Shown here: positions 17,637 through 27,151 of the stretch, piece after piece
Layout: each line of letters opens with the position of its first letter
How positions within the stretch are numbered: the stretch's first letter is position 1
Assembly (NCBI RefSeq): GCF_008386495.1
Contig: NZ_VTHJ01000002.1
Span: forward strand, 237,128-301,127
Length of the DNA: 64,000 nt
Origin: Streptomyces tailanensis
Lineage (GTDB): Bacteria > Actinomycetota > Actinomycetes > Streptomycetales > Streptomycetaceae
Direction: 5' to 3'
Translations under genes and position numbers: made by a program
The notes under the pieces: model-generated
Databases searched by the model: none
Seen by the model: only the letters and a program-made list of their open reading frames with translations
What the model was told of the DNA's origin: nothing

Positions 17637-18766
17637 GCGCGGGCCTCCAGGATTCCGCCGAGCGTTCGGTCGACCGTGCCCGTCACCGCGGGGGCCGTAG
17701 GTACCTCGGGCAGGGAGTCGAAGAGCTTCTTCAGCTCCGCGCAGTCGGGGTTCTCGCCGCCCTCGTCCCCAGTCGTCTTCAGCAGGGAGCACAGGAGGGA
17801 TGCCGGATCCTGCGGCTCCTCTGGGTTGTTGCGGGTGTCGAGGGTGCCGGCGGAGGCGTTGTAGGCGTTCTGCAGGTTCGACAGACCCGTGGGGGCGACC
17901 TCCAACAGCTCCTCCAGCGCGGCGCGTTGGGTGACGAGGACCTTGGTGACCTTGCTGAGGCCCCGCACGTTCGAGGTCAGTGACTTCTTGTTCTTCTTCA
18001 CGAACTCCGACACGTCGCCGAGTGCCGCCCCCAGATGCTTCAGCGCCGCCGCGAGATCCTCGCGCTCCCCGGCGAGTTGCTCCGCCACCTTGGCGAGGCT
18101 GGTGTTGAACGACCGCACGCGTCGGTCGTCGGCCGCCAGCGCGGCCGTGAACACCTGGAGGTTCTGTACGGTGCCGAACAGGTCGCCCCGCCCGTCGGAC
18201 AGCGTGGTGACGGCCTGCGAGAGGTCCTCGACGGTCTGGTTGAGGTTCTCGCCCTGGCCTTCGAGGTTGTCCGCGCTCACCCCCAGCAGCTGCGACAAAG
18301 AACCGTCCTTGTTCGCGCCCTTCGGGCCGAGCGCCTCGGACGTGGTGTGCAGGCTGTCGAAGATCCGGTCCAGCTCGACGGGGACGGCCGTGCGCGACTC
18401 GGGAATGACGTCGCCGTCCCGCAGCACCGGGCCCTTCCGGTACACCGGCAGCAGTTGCACGTAACGGTCGCTGACCACCGAGGAGTTGATAATGGCGGCC
18501 TGCGCGTCCGCGGGCAGCTTGCGGCCCTCCTCGTACTCCAGCTCGACGCGCACCCGGTTGCCCTCCGGCGTGATCCGCTTGACCTCGCCGATGCGGATGC
18601 CGAGGACGCGGACGTCCGAGCCGGGGTAGATACCGACGGTGCGCGGGAAGTACGCCGTGACCCGGACGGCCTGGGGGCGCGGCCACAGCACGACGGCGAG
18701 CGCGGCGAGGACCGCGAGCGCGGTGAGCAGTGCCAGGGTGCGCCGGGCGGACAAGCGGCTGGTCAT
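17633..18766 (-). CDS. mceD: MceD: MlaD/Mce-domain protein
   Basis: A 377-residue protein: membrane anchor (about 9-28), Mce domain (about 33-110: DVRVLGIRIGEVKRI, SSVVSDRYVQLLPVY), then helices with NLNQTVEDLSQAV-type heptads and a two-Cys C-terminal region (LLCSLL, PDCAELKKLF). Fourth of six Mce subunits of the importer. It is coupled on both sides by ATGA overlaps (18763-18766 and 17633-17636). Confidence 0.9.
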   Translation of the reverse strand: MTSRLSARRTLALLTALAVLAALAVVLWPRPQAVRVTAYFPRTVGIYPGSDVRVLGIRIGEVKRITPEGNRVRVELEYEEGRKLPADAQAAIINSSVVSDRYVQLLPVYRKGPVLRDGDVIPESRTAVPVELDRIFDSLHTTSEALGPKGANKDGSLSQLLGVSADNLEGQGENLNQTVEDLSQAVTTLSDGRGDLFGTVQNLQVFTAALAADDRRVRSFNTSLAKVAEQLAGEREDLAAALKHLGAALGDVSEFVKKNKKSLTSNVRGLSKVTKVLVTQRAALEELLEVAPTGLSNLQNAYNASAGTLDTRNNPEEPQDPASLLCSLLKTTGDEGGENPDCAELKKLFDSLPEVPTAPAVTGTVDRTLGGILEARA

Positions 18767-19866
18767 CGTGAGCCTCCCGTGCGTGGCACCACCGGGGCGG
18801 CGACCATGTTCTGGACGTAGGAGTCGAACCAGCGGCCGTTGCCGAGGGTGTTGGTGAAGACCCGGACGTAGGGCGCGAGCAGCTTGACGCTCCGGTCGAG
18901 GCTCGCCTGGTTGCGTTCGAGCATCCTGACGAAGGTGTTGAGGTTCTCGAGCGCGGGCCCGATCACCTCGCGGTTGTCGTCGACCAGGCCGGAGAGCTCG
19001 ATGCCCAGCAGGGCGGAGCTCTTGAGCAGCTTGTGGATCGCCGTGCGCCGCTTGCTGATCTCCTTGAACAGCTTGTCGCCGTCCTTCACCAGCGCGGAGA
19101 AGTCCTCCGAGTGCTCGGCCAGCACCCCGGTGACCCCGTTCGCGTGGTCGAGGAGCTCGCGCAGCGCCTTGTCGCGCGAGGCCACCGTCCGGGAGATCCG
19201 TGACAGTCCCCTGATGGATGCCCGCACCTCCGCGGGCGAGTCCTGGAAGGTGGTGGCGATCGTGTCCAGCGCCTTCGCGAGCTGCTCCGTGTCGACCTCC
19301 TCCGTCGTGGTCGTCAGGTCGCTGAACGCCTGCACGACGTCGTACGCGGACACCGTCCGCCGCAGCGGGATCTCGCTGCCCGCCTTCAGTTGGCCGCGTC
19401 CCTTCGGGTGCAGCGCCAGGTACTTCGCGCCGAGGATCGTCTTGACGCGGATCGACGCACCGGTCTCGGTGCCGATGTCCGGGTCGTCCTTGACCTTGAA
19501 GGTCACCTTGACGTGGTCGCCGTCCAGATCGACGTCCTCGACCTTGCCGACCTTTACCCCGGCGATCCGTACCTCGTCGCCCGGCTTGAGTCCGCCCGCC
19601 TCCGAGAAGGCGGCGCTGTACGTCTCGCCGCCGCCGATCACCGGCAGGCTGTCGGCGTTGAACGCGGCCACGGTCAGTAGCGCGAGGGTGGTGAGTCCGA
19701 CCGCGCCGACGACCACGGGGTTACGGTCCCGGAACGGCTTCAGCCGCGGGCGGCCCGCCTTGCGGGGCAGCCTGATCCTCGGCAGCTTCGGTGGCAGTAT
19801 GCGCACCTTCATCAGGGGTTCGGGGCGGCGGCGCCGCGTCCTGCGCGGCATGATGCGGATCCTCAT
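18763..19866 (-). CDS. mceC: MceC: MlaD/Mce-domain protein
   Basis: A 367-residue Mce subunit. A highly basic N-terminus (about 1-48, Arg-rich) precedes the membrane anchor (about 50-68), the Mce domain (GGLKPGDEVRIAGVKVGKVEDV, ILGAKYLALHP) and a long helical region. It ends with the NGRWFDSYVQNM block typical of third-position Mce proteins. I chose ATG 19866 because it overlaps the mceB stop as ATGA; the longer open frame upstream is antisense to mceB. Confidence 0.9.
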   Translation of the reverse strand: MRIRIMPRRTRRRRPEPLMKVRILPPKLPRIRLPRKAGRPRLKPFRDRNPVVVGAVGLTTLALLTVAAFNADSLPVIGGGETYSAAFSEAGGLKPGDEVRIAGVKVGKVEDVDLDGDHVKVTFKVKDDPDIGTETGASIRVKTILGAKYLALHPKGRGQLKAGSEIPLRRTVSAYDVVQAFSDLTTTTEEVDTEQLAKALDTIATTFQDSPAEVRASIRGLSRISRTVASRDKALRELLDHANGVTGVLAEHSEDFSALVKDGDKLFKEISKRRTAIHKLLKSSALLGIELSGLVDDNREVIGPALENLNTFVRMLERNQASLDRSVKLLAPYVRVFTNTLGNGRWFDSYVQNMVAAPVVPRTGGSR

Positions 19867-20900
19867 GCGCCGCACCTCGCCCGCGCCACGTGGAACTCGG
19901 GGGTGAGCACCTGTTTCGTCTTCGGCAGCACGATGCGGCCGTCGAAGTCGCAGAGGTAGAAGTTGAACCACGAGCCGTAGGACGCCGTCCCCGTCAGCTC
20001 GGTGAGCTTGTTCGGCAGCCGCTTCAGCACGCCCTCCACGGTCTTCTCGTTCCTGTTCAGCGTTCCGGTGAGTTCGCCCAGCTCGGTGATGTCGTCCTTC
20101 AGCGGCGGGCGGGCGTCGTGGAGGAGCCCCGACGTGGCCTCCGTGAGGTCGCCGATGCTCACCAGGGACTCCCCGATGGGCTTGCGGTCGGCGGACAGCC
20201 CGGAGATCACCCGCCGCAGCTGCTTCAGCAGTCCGGAGAAACGGCCACCGCGCTCGTCGAGCGTCTTCAGTACGGAGTTGAGGTTGTCGATCACGGAGCC
20301 GATCAGCTCGTCGCGGTCGGCGAGCGTCGTGGTGAGCGACGCCGTGTGCGCGAGCAGGCTGTTCACCGTGCCGCCCTCGCCCTGCAGGGTTTTGATGATC
20401 TCGGTGGCGAGCTGGTTGACGTCGTTCGGGCTGAGCGCGGCGAACAGCGGCTTGAAGCCGTTCAGCAGCGCGTTGAGGTCCAGCGCGGGCTGGGTCCTGG
20501 ACAGCGGGATGGTGCCGCCGGGCCGCAGCCGGGTGCCGTCGCCGGCGCCCTCGGTGAGCGCGATGTACCGCTGCCCGAGCAGGTTCCGGTAGCGGACGAC
20601 CGCGCCGGTACTGGTGAGCAGCGGGCGCTCCGCGGTGACCGTGAAGGTGACCTCGGCCACCGTCCGGTCCTTGATCCGGATGCCCTCGACCTCGCCGACC
20701 CGCACCCCGGCCACGCGGATGTCGTCGCCTTCCTCCAGGCCGGTCACATCGCTGAACACCGCCCGGTACGAGTCCTTCGGCGCGAACGAGATGTTGACGA
20801 TGGTGGCGGCGAGCAATGCCGTCGCCAGGATGGTGACCAGCGCGAACAGGCTGAACTTGACCAGCGGCGCCATGGTCTGGCGAGCTCCCGTCGTCCTCAT
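19863..20900 (-). CDS. mceB: MceB: MlaD/Mce-domain protein
   Basis: A 345-residue Mce subunit with a membrane anchor (about 15-36), the Mce domain (GDDIRVAGVRVGEVEGI, RNLLGQRYIALTEG), the helical SPNDVNQLATEIIKTLQGEG region characteristic of second-position Mce proteins, and the closing ASYGSWFNFYLC motif. It overlaps mceA (20897-20900) and mceC as ATGA, so translation through the operon is continuous. Confidence 0.91.
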   Translation of the reverse strand: MRTTGARQTMAPLVKFSLFALVTILATALLAATIVNISFAPKDSYRAVFSDVTGLEEGDDIRVAGVRVGEVEGIRIKDRTVAEVTFTVTAERPLLTSTGAVVRYRNLLGQRYIALTEGAGDGTRLRPGGTIPLSRTQPALDLNALLNGFKPLFAALSPNDVNQLATEIIKTLQGEGGTVNSLLAHTASLTTTLADRDELIGSVIDNLNSVLKTLDERGGRFSGLLKQLRRVISGLSADRKPIGESLVSIGDLTEATSGLLHDARPPLKDDITELGELTGTLNRNEKTVEGVLKRLPNKLTELTGTASYGSWFNFYLCDFDGRIVLPKTKQVLTPEFHVARARCGA

Positions 20901-22144
20901 GCGACGCTCACCGCCGTCCCACGGGCCAGCGGTCCGAACAGCAGGGTCGCGACGGGCGGCACCTCGTCCGCCGGTACGCCCATGACGGGGGCCACGAGCG
21001 AGCCCACGGCCCGCTGCTCGGCCTCGGTGGCGGACACCTTGACACCTCCGGGCAGGGTGTCGCTCGAACCGCCGGACGACGTACCGTCGTTGAGGTCGGT
21101 GTGGGGTGCGGGCACCTGCGGATTCGGCAGACCCCGGCAGTTCGGCCCGGACCGCTCGGCGTAACGCGGCTCCTCACCGGGCTCGTACGCGGCCTGCGGG
21201 CGGACGACTTCGAGGGTGATCCGCATCCGGCCGCCCCGGAACGCCTCCTGAGACGCCTTCTCCTGCCGGACCAGGCCTTCGAGGAGGCAGGGGTACTCGG
21301 GTGAGTAGCGGGCGAACAGCTTCAGGGTGGGGCGGGAGACCCGGCCCAGCGTGATAAGCCGGTCGCCGTTCGCGTCGAAGAAGTCCTCCCCGGTGCCGGC
21401 GACGGTCGCGGTGGTGCGGAGCGCGGCGGCCAGCCGGTCCTTCTTCTCGACGATCGTGCGGCTGGTGGTGACCGTGTTCCGCAGGATCCGCATCAGGTCG
21501 GGCGCCGCGTCCCCGTACACCTCGGCGACATCGGCGAAGCGCGAGATGTCCTCCTTGAGGGACGGCAGATGCGGGTTGAGGCGGCGCAGATAGCTTTCGA
21601 CGCGGGTGAGGTTGTCGCCGATCCGGTCGCCGCGGCCCTCCAGCGCGGTGGCGAACGCCGAGAGCGTGGCGTTCAGTTCAGCCGGCTTGACCGTGCGCAG
21701 CAGCGGCAGCAGGTCGTTCAGCAACCGCTGCAGTTCCATGCCCACCTTCGTTCGGTCCTGGGTGATGACGTCCCCGGCGCGGATGGGCCGGGCCGAGGAA
21801 CCGCGCGGTGCCACGAGGTCGACGTACTTCTCGCCGAACAGCGTCTTGGGCAGCAGCCGCGCGTGCACGTCGGACGGGATGGACGCGACGTACTCCGGCT
21901 TGAGCGCGATGTCGAGGGTCGCTTTCTCGCCGTCCGCGCGCACCGCGCGGACCTCGCCGACCAGCAGCCCGCGCAGCTTGACGTCGGCGCGCGGATCGAG
22001 CTGGTTGCCGAGGCTGCCGGCCTCCAGGGTGATGCGCACCACCGAGGTGAAGGCCTGCTGGTAGACGGCCACGGCGAGCGACAGCAGCAGCGCGAGCACG
22101 GCGATGAAGGCGATGCCGTACAACCGAAGTCTCAGTACTCTCAT
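20897..22144 (-). CDS. mceA: MceA: MlaD/Mce-domain protein
   Basis: A 415-residue first Mce subunit: membrane anchor (about 7-28), Mce domain (KLRGLLVGEVRAV, TLFGEKYVDLVAP), a helical region (VGMELQRLLNDLLPLLRTVKPAELNATL, typical of MceA) and a Pro/Gly-rich tail. ATG 22144 is preceded by GGTGAGG and starts 5 bp after the stop of the second YrbE permease. Downstream genes overlap it in series. Confidence 0.91.
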   Translation of the reverse strand: MRVLRLRLYGIAFIAVLALLLSLAVAVYQQAFTSVVRITLEAGSLGNQLDPRADVKLRGLLVGEVRAVRADGEKATLDIALKPEYVASIPSDVHARLLPKTLFGEKYVDLVAPRGSSARPIRAGDVITQDRTKVGMELQRLLNDLLPLLRTVKPAELNATLSAFATALEGRGDRIGDNLTRVESYLRRLNPHLPSLKEDISRFADVAEVYGDAAPDLMRILRNTVTTSRTIVEKKDRLAAALRTTATVAGTGEDFFDANGDRLITLGRVSRPTLKLFARYSPEYPCLLEGLVRQEKASQEAFRGGRMRITLEVVRPQAAYEPGEEPRYAERSGPNCRGLPNPQVPAPHTDLNDGTSSGGSSDTLPGGVKVSATEAEQRAVGSLVAPVMGVPADEVPPVATLLFGPLARGTAVSVA

Positions 22145-22149
22145 CGACC

Positions 22150-22974
22150 TCACCCCGCGATCCGTACGGTCGTGTTGGCGCCCCAGATCGCGAGGCTCAG
22201 GAAGAAGTCCAGGACGTTGATGGCGACGATCGAGGTCCGCACCGCACGGCCCACGGCGACGCCGACCCCGGCGGGACCGCCGCTCGCGTAGTAGCCGTAG
22301 TAGCAGTGCACCAGGATGATCAGTACGGCGAAGACGATCACCTTGCCGAAGGACCACAGCACGTCGACGGGCGGCAGGTACTGGTGGAAGTAGTGGTCGT
22401 ACGTGCCGGTCGACTGCCCGTAGTAGACGGTGGTGATGGTGCGGGCGGCGAGGTAGGAGGACAGCAGGCCGATCACGTACAGCGGGATCACGGCGACGAA
22501 ACCGGCGACCATCCTGGTGGTCACCAGGAACGGCAGCGAGGGGACGCCCATCACTTCGAGCGCGTCGGTCTCCTCACTGATCCGCATCGCGCCGAGCTGT
22601 GCGGTGAACCCGGCGCCGACCGTGGCGGACAGGGCGAGCCCGGCCACCAGCGGGGCGATCTCCCGGGTGTTGAAGTACGCCGACAGGAACGCCACGAAGT
22701 TGGAGGTGCCGAGCTGGTTGAGGGCCGCGTAGCCCTGAAGGCCCACCTCGGTGCCGGTGAAGAACGACAGGAAGGCGATGACGCCGACCGTGCCACCGAC
22801 AACGGCCAGCGCCCCGCGCCCGAAGCTCACCTCGGCGAGCAGCCGCAGGATCTCCTTCTTGTAGCGGCGCAGGGTGCGGCCCGTCCACGCGAGAGAGCGG
22901 CCGTAGAAGGAGAGTTGGGTGCCCAGCTCCTCCAGCGAGCGGAGCGGGCGGTCGAGGAGTCGTAGAGGTCGCAT
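22150..22974 (-). CDS. YrbE/MlaE-family permease, second copy (YrbEB)
   Basis: A 274-residue integral membrane permease of the Mce transporter. It has the MlaE domain (about 65-265) with the amphipathic N-terminal helix, the TREIAPLVAGLALSATVGAG core and the EETDALEVMG coupling helix that contacts the ATPase. It forms the membrane channel with the first YrbE and is energised by the ATPase at 23753-24697. Intact and 11 bp after the first permease. Confidence 0.91.
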   Translation of the reverse strand: MRPLRLLDRPLRSLEELGTQLSFYGRSLAWTGRTLRRYKKEILRLLAEVSFGRGALAVVGGTVGVIAFLSFFTGTEVGLQGYAALNQLGTSNFVAFLSAYFNTREIAPLVAGLALSATVGAGFTAQLGAMRISEETDALEVMGVPSLPFLVTTRMVAGFVAVIPLYVIGLLSSYLAARTITTVYYGQSTGTYDHYFHQYLPPVDVLWSFGKVIVFAVLIILVHCYYGYYASGGPAGVGVAVGRAVRTSIVAINVLDFFLSLAIWGANTTVRIAG

Positions 22975-22985
22975 CGTCGGTTCCC

Positions 22986-23756
22986 TCAGCCCCTCTGCGG
23001 GACGACTTGGAAGTACACCGCCGTCATCACGAAGTTGGTCACGAACAGCAACATGAAGGTGATCACCACTGACTGGTTGACCGCGTCACCGACGCCCTTG
23101 GGGCCGCCCTTCGCGGTGAGCCCCTTGTACGAGGCGACGATCCCGGCGATCGCCCCGAACACCAGCGCCTTCACCTCTGCCGCCCACAGGTCGGAGAGCT
23201 GGGCGAGGGTGGTGAAGGACGCCAGATACGCGCCGGGCGTGCCGTTCTGGAGGATCACGTTGAAGAAGTAGCCTCCGGCCACGCCGACGACCGACACCAG
23301 GCCGTTGAGCAGTACGGCCACCACCATGGAGGCCAGTACGCGGGGTACGACCAGCCGGTGGATCGGGTCGATGCCGAGTACCTGCATGGCGTCGATCTCG
23401 TCCCGGATCTTGCGCGCCCCGAGGTCCGCGCAGATCGCCGTGCCGCCCGCGCCCGCGATCAGCAGCGCGGTGACGATCGGCGAGGCCTCCCGCAGGACGG
23501 CGAGGACGGAGGCGGCACCCGAGAAGGACTGGGCGCCGAGCTGCCGGGTCAGGCTGCCTATCTGGAGGGCGATGACAGCCCCGAAGGGGATCGACACGAG
23601 GGCCGTGGGAAGGATCGTGACGCTCGCGACGAACCATGCCTGCTGGATGAACTCCCGTGCCTGGAACGGCCGTCGGGGTATGGTCCGCACGACGTCCAGC
23701 GCCATCGCGAACAGGTTGCCCGAGTGCCGCAGCGCTCCGGTCGGTGACAGGCTCAC
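22986..23756 (-). CDS. YrbE/MlaE-family permease, first copy (YrbEA)
   Basis: A 256-residue MlaE-type permease with the conserved LREASPIVTALLIAGAGGTA and ARKIRDEIDAMQVLG segments (coupling helix) and five hydrophobic segments. It should pair with YrbEB in the inner-membrane part of the lipid importer. The GTG start (23756) overlaps the ATPase stop as GTGA, which supports one operon led by the ATPase. Confidence 0.91.
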   Translation of the reverse strand: MSLSPTGALRHSGNLFAMALDVVRTIPRRPFQAREFIQQAWFVASVTILPTALVSIPFGAVIALQIGSLTRQLGAQSFSGAASVLAVLREASPIVTALLIAGAGGTAICADLGARKIRDEIDAMQVLGIDPIHRLVVPRVLASMVVAVLLNGLVSVVGVAGGYFFNVILQNGTPGAYLASFTTLAQLSDLWAAEVKALVFGAIAGIVASYKGLTAKGGPKGVGDAVNQSVVITFMLLFVTNFVMTAVYFQVVPQRG

Positions 23757-24697
23757 GCTCCGGCCACCTCCTTCCGGTGCAGCTCGGCCTCTCGTCGTGC
23801 GATGGCCTCCCAGCGGGGCGGCCTGGTGATGCCCGGACCCGGCAGCAGGCGGGAAGGCAGCTCCTGACTGCCGGGCGTCGTGGTGTCCCCGCCGTCGCCG
23901 AGCTGTGCCAGCTCCTGCTCGACCTGGGCGGCGTCCTTCTCCTCCGCCATGCCGATCGGCCCCTGCATCCGGCCGTTCAGGAACTGGCGTACGACGGGCT
24001 CGTCGCTGGTCAGCAGCTTCTCGCGGGGGCCGAACATCACCAGCTCGCGCCGGAACAGCAGCCCGATGTTGTCCGGCACCTGGCGGGCCGAGGCGATGTC
24101 GTGCGTGACGATCAGGAAGGTGGCGTCGATCTGCGCGTTGAGGTCGACGATCAGCTGGTTGAGGTAGGCGACGCGTACGGGGTCGAGGCCCGAGTCGGGC
24201 TCGTCGAAGAGGATGATCTCGGGGTCCAGCACCAGGGCCCGGGCCAGCCCGGCCCGCTTGCGCATACCGCCGGAGATCTCGCCGGGCAGCTTCCCCTCGG
24301 CGCCGATCAGCCCGACCATGTCCATCTTCTCCAGCACGATCCGCCGGATCTGGCTCTCGGATTTCCGGGTGTGCTCGCGCAGCGGGAAGGCGATGTTGTC
24401 GTAGAGGTTCATCGAGCCGAACAGCGCGCCGTCCTGGAACAGCACCCCGAACAGCTTCCGCACCTCGTACAGGTCGTGCTCACGGAGCTTGGTGATGTCC
24501 CGCCCGGCGACCTTGATCGAGCCGCGTTCCGGCTTCAGCAGCCCGACGAGCGTCTTGAGGAACACCGACTTGCCCGTGCCCGAGGGGCCGAGCATGACCG
24601 ATACCTCCCCGGCGGGCAGCGTCAGCGAGACGTCCTGCCAGATGACCTGGTGACCGAAGGACTTGGTCAGCCCTTCCACACAGATCTCGACACCCAT
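23753..24697 (-). CDS. ABC transporter ATPase of the Mce system (Mkl/MlaF-like)
   Basis: A 314-residue ATP-binding subunit that powers the YrbE/Mce lipid importer. Walker A is GPSGTGKS (about 37-44), the signature is ISGGMRKRAGLARAL, Walker B is ILFDEPDSGLD, and the H-loop is THDIAS. A C-terminal extension of about 60 residues is Gln/Glu/Pro-rich. ATG 24697 has GGTGG at 5-nt spacing; GTG at 24706 would put the ribosome site too close. It is the first gene of the eleven-gene minus-strand mce operon (24697 to 13713). The promoter should lie in 24698-24864, where I see only four copies of cccgtcc. Confidence 0.9.
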   Translation of the reverse strand: MGVEICVEGLTKSFGHQVIWQDVSLTLPAGEVSVMLGPSGTGKSVFLKTLVGLLKPERGSIKVAGRDITKLREHDLYEVRKLFGVLFQDGALFGSMNLYDNIAFPLREHTRKSESQIRRIVLEKMDMVGLIGAEGKLPGEISGGMRKRAGLARALVLDPEIILFDEPDSGLDPVRVAYLNQLIVDLNAQIDATFLIVTHDIASARQVPDNIGLLFRRELVMFGPREKLLTSDEPVVRQFLNGRMQGPIGMAEEKDAAQVEQELAQLGDGGDTTTPGSQELPSRLLPGPGITRPPRWEAIARREAELHRKEVAGA

Positions 24698-24864
24698 CCG
24701 GTCCACCCTTCAGCCGTGGAGCAGCTCTCACATCTGCTCTACGGGGAGGGGCGGGGCGTCCGTCGCGACGAGGCCAATTTTTTTCGGACGGGTTTACGGA
24801 CGGGGTGTGGACGGGTTCGCGGACGGCTGGCCAGGCAGCCTTAACAGCCTCCTGACCTGCGCGT

Positions 24865-25983
24865 TTACGGGAGCTCGGTCGCGGTGGGGAGGGAGAGGGG
24901 GGTGGCCGGTACGACGGACGTGTCCGGAACCGACGACACCGGCGGCACTGGGGGGACGGCGGACTCGACCGGTACATCGGGCGCGTCCGGCACGTCCAGC
25001 ACATCTGGCGCATCGGGGATATTCGGTATGTCTGGTATGTCCGGTGTGTCCGGCAGCTCCGGCACGCCTGGGACCTCGGGAACCTCGGGCGCAGGCAGCC
25101 CCGGAAGCGGGGGCACCGAGACCTCCGACAAGGGCGGCACGGACAGCGGCAGCATCGATCCGTCGTCGGCCGCGGATCCCGCCGGACCGTCGCCGGGAGC
25201 CGCCGACGCGGGCGACGATTCGCGCGGCTCCGGCCCGCGCACCCGGCCGTCCCCGTCGGTCGTGAGCGCCTCCGAGGGCCCGGACACGGAAGGCCGCGGA
25301 GCCGGACCGTCCCCGCCCCCGTCGAGCGCGTACGGCAGCACGAACCCCGCCACCGCCAGGGTCGTGGCCGTCGAGGCGACGGCCACGACCTGTGCCTTCC
25401 CGCCTCCCCGCGGCCGTCCGCGCCCGAGCAGGAACAGCACCACCCCGAGCGTCCCGGCCAGCGAGGCGCGCAGCGTCCGCCGGGCCCGGGCGAGCAGCGA
25501 CTCGACGGTCCGATAGCTCAGCCCCATCTTCACGGCGACCTGGCCGACGTCCAGGTCCTCGGACTTGAGCCACAGCGCCTCCGCCTGCCGGGCGGGGAGC
25601 TCCCCGCTGCGCACGGCCAGCCACTTCGCCTCGGCCCGGTCGCACACCGCTTCGTCGACGGGCACCGGGCCCGGTGCGATCAGCGTGGGGCTGGTGCGCA
25701 CCTCGGCCTCGCGGTTGACCTGCCGGTACCGGTCGACGCACAACCTCATGGTCACGGTCGTCAGCCAGGCGCCGAGGCGCTCGTCGTCGAGGTCCGGTCG
25801 CTCGGCGGCGCGCAGCATCGCCTCGTGCACGGCGTCCTCGGCGTCCTCCGGGCTCATCGACCTGCGCCGGGCCACCTTGAGCAACTGCTCGCGGTGGCTC
25901 CACATGCGCTGCCAGCGGATGTGGTCCGCCTCTGTCCCGGCAGCCATGGCCGCCACTGTCTCAGCAGGCATGTCCGTCGCCAT
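24865..25983 (-). CDS. ECF-type sigma factor with C-terminal membrane segment and Pro/Val-rich tail
   Basis: A 372-residue protein. Residues about 25-90 match sigma-70 region 2 (SPEDAEDAVHEAMLRAAE, LGAWLTTVTMRLCVDRYR) and about 140-195 match region 4 (LPARQAEALWLKSEDLDVGQVAVKMGLSYRTVESLLARARR). Beyond this a hydrophobic helix (about 228-250, VVAVASTATTLAVAGFVLP) leads to a 120-residue extracytoplasmic tail rich in P-x-V/I-P-D repeats (PDIPDIPNIPDAPDV). A sigma factor fused to a membrane anchor suggests control by tethering or proteolysis instead of a separate anti-sigma factor, which I do not see next to it. ATG 25983 follows GAAGGGG. Confidence 0.85.
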   Translation of the reverse strand: MATDMPAETVAAMAAGTEADHIRWQRMWSHREQLLKVARRRSMSPEDAEDAVHEAMLRAAERPDLDDERLGAWLTTVTMRLCVDRYRQVNREAEVRTSPTLIAPGPVPVDEAVCDRAEAKWLAVRSGELPARQAEALWLKSEDLDVGQVAVKMGLSYRTVESLLARARRTLRASLAGTLGVVLFLLGRGRPRGGGKAQVVAVASTATTLAVAGFVLPYALDGGGDGPAPRPSVSGPSEALTTDGDGRVRGPEPRESSPASAAPGDGPAGSAADDGSMLPLSVPPLSEVSVPPLPGLPAPEVPEVPGVPELPDTPDIPDIPNIPDAPDVLDVPDAPDVPVESAVPPVPPVSSVPDTSVVPATPLSLPTATELP

Positions 25984-26038
25984 GAGGGCCCCTTCGCGCT
26001 CACTACGCCGGTCTCGTGCCGTCCGGCGGATGGCGACA

Positions 26039-27151
26039 TTACCGCCCGGTATCCGCGGTTGTGGAGGGGGAGGGGTGCATCGTGTCCTCACCGTTGCTGG
26101 TCAGCGGGCCGGCACCGGGCAGCACATCACCGCCGGGCAGCTCAACACCCGGATCGGGTACGGGGAGCGGCGGCTCCTCCGTCTCCCGCGCTCCGCCCGC
26201 CGGACGGGACGGGGAGGGAGAGGGGGAGGGGGAGGGCGAGGCGGGCGGTGTGGACGGCGCAGGGGACGGACTCGCGCTCGGGCGCTCGGACGGCTCCGGC
26301 GAGGGTTCGCGTGTGCCGCTCGGTCGCGACGGCTCCGGTCGCGCGGACGACCCGCCGCTCTGGTCCGGCACCACCCGATGCCCTTCCAGGAAGTACGCGT
26401 ACCAGGCCCGGACCGTGCGCAGATAGGCCTCCGAGTGGTTGTAGCCGAGGATCGCCCGATCCAGGTCGGCCGGGTCGGAGAGGTCCCGCCCGCCCGCGCA
26501 CAGATAGCGCCCGGCGGCGAGCGCCGCGTCGAAAACGTTGTTCGGATCGTTCCGTCCGTCGCCGTTGCCGTCCGCGCCCCAGTGTGTCCAGGTCGACGGG
26601 ATGAACTGCATCGGGCCGACCGCCCGGTCGTACGCCGTGTCCCCGTCGTACCGTCCGCCGTCGGTGTCCCAGATGACCGCGAAGGCGCCGCCGTTCAGCC
26701 GGGGGCCGAGAATCGGTGTCACGGCCGTGCCGTCCGAGGTCACCCGGCCGCCGCGCGCCTGCCCCGACTCCACCTGGCCGATGGCGGCCAGCAGCTGCCA
26801 CTCCAGCCGGCATCCCGGTGCGGTGCCCGCGAGCTCCGACTCGGCGCGCCGGTACGCGGCGAACACGGTCGCGGGCAGTGCACCGCCGGCCCGCCCCGCG
26901 GCCATGTCCTCGCCGGACTTCCCGGCCCGCAGTGGCGGAAGCTCGGTGCGGTACGGGGCGTCGCCGGACACACTCGGCCCGTGCTCGGCGCCCGCCGCGT
27001 TCCGCGCCGCCTCCGCGACCTGTGCCGAGGCCCCCGGCGCCTGGGAGGCGGTCAGCGCGGCCATCGCCACCGCCGCGATCGCCGTACATCTGGTCCCCCT
27101 GAGTGCCCCTCTCGCCGTACCGACCGTCCTGAACAACATGCCCACCGCCAC
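26039..27151 (-). CDS. secreted lytic murein transglycosylase
   Basis: A 370-residue exported muramidase-fold enzyme that cleaves peptidoglycan glycan strands. There is a signal peptide (about 1-43, ending ASA), then an SLT-like catalytic domain with QLLAAIGQVESG (catalytic Glu about 128), AVGPMQFIPSTW, DGNGDGRNDPNNVFDAALAAGRYLC and AILGYNHSEAYL. The last 110 residues are Ser/Pro/Glu-rich, probably a wall-spanning linker. The start of the downstream sigma gene is 55 bp away, so co-expression with it is possible. Confidence 0.9.
   Translation of the reverse strand: MAVGMLFRTVGTARGALRGTRCTAIAAVAMAALTASQAPGASAQVAEAARNAAGAEHGPSVSGDAPYRTELPPLRAGKSGEDMAAGRAGGALPATVFAAYRRAESELAGTAPGCRLEWQLLAAIGQVESGQARGGRVTSDGTAVTPILGPRLNGGAFAVIWDTDGGRYDGDTAYDRAVGPMQFIPSTWTHWGADGNGDGRNDPNNVFDAALAAGRYLCAGGRDLSDPADLDRAILGYNHSEAYLRTVRAWYAYFLEGHRVVPDQSGGSSARPEPSRPSGTREPSPEPSERPSASPSPAPSTPPASPSPSPSPSPSRPAGGARETEEPPLPVPDPGVELPGGDVLPGAGPLTSNGEDTMHPSPSTTADTGR

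Noticed and set aside
24865..25983. Repeated P-x-V/I-P tail taken for a collagen-like or phase-variable repeat
   Set aside because: Codons vary between units, so it is an old low-complexity tail and not an exact nucleotide repeat prone to slippage.
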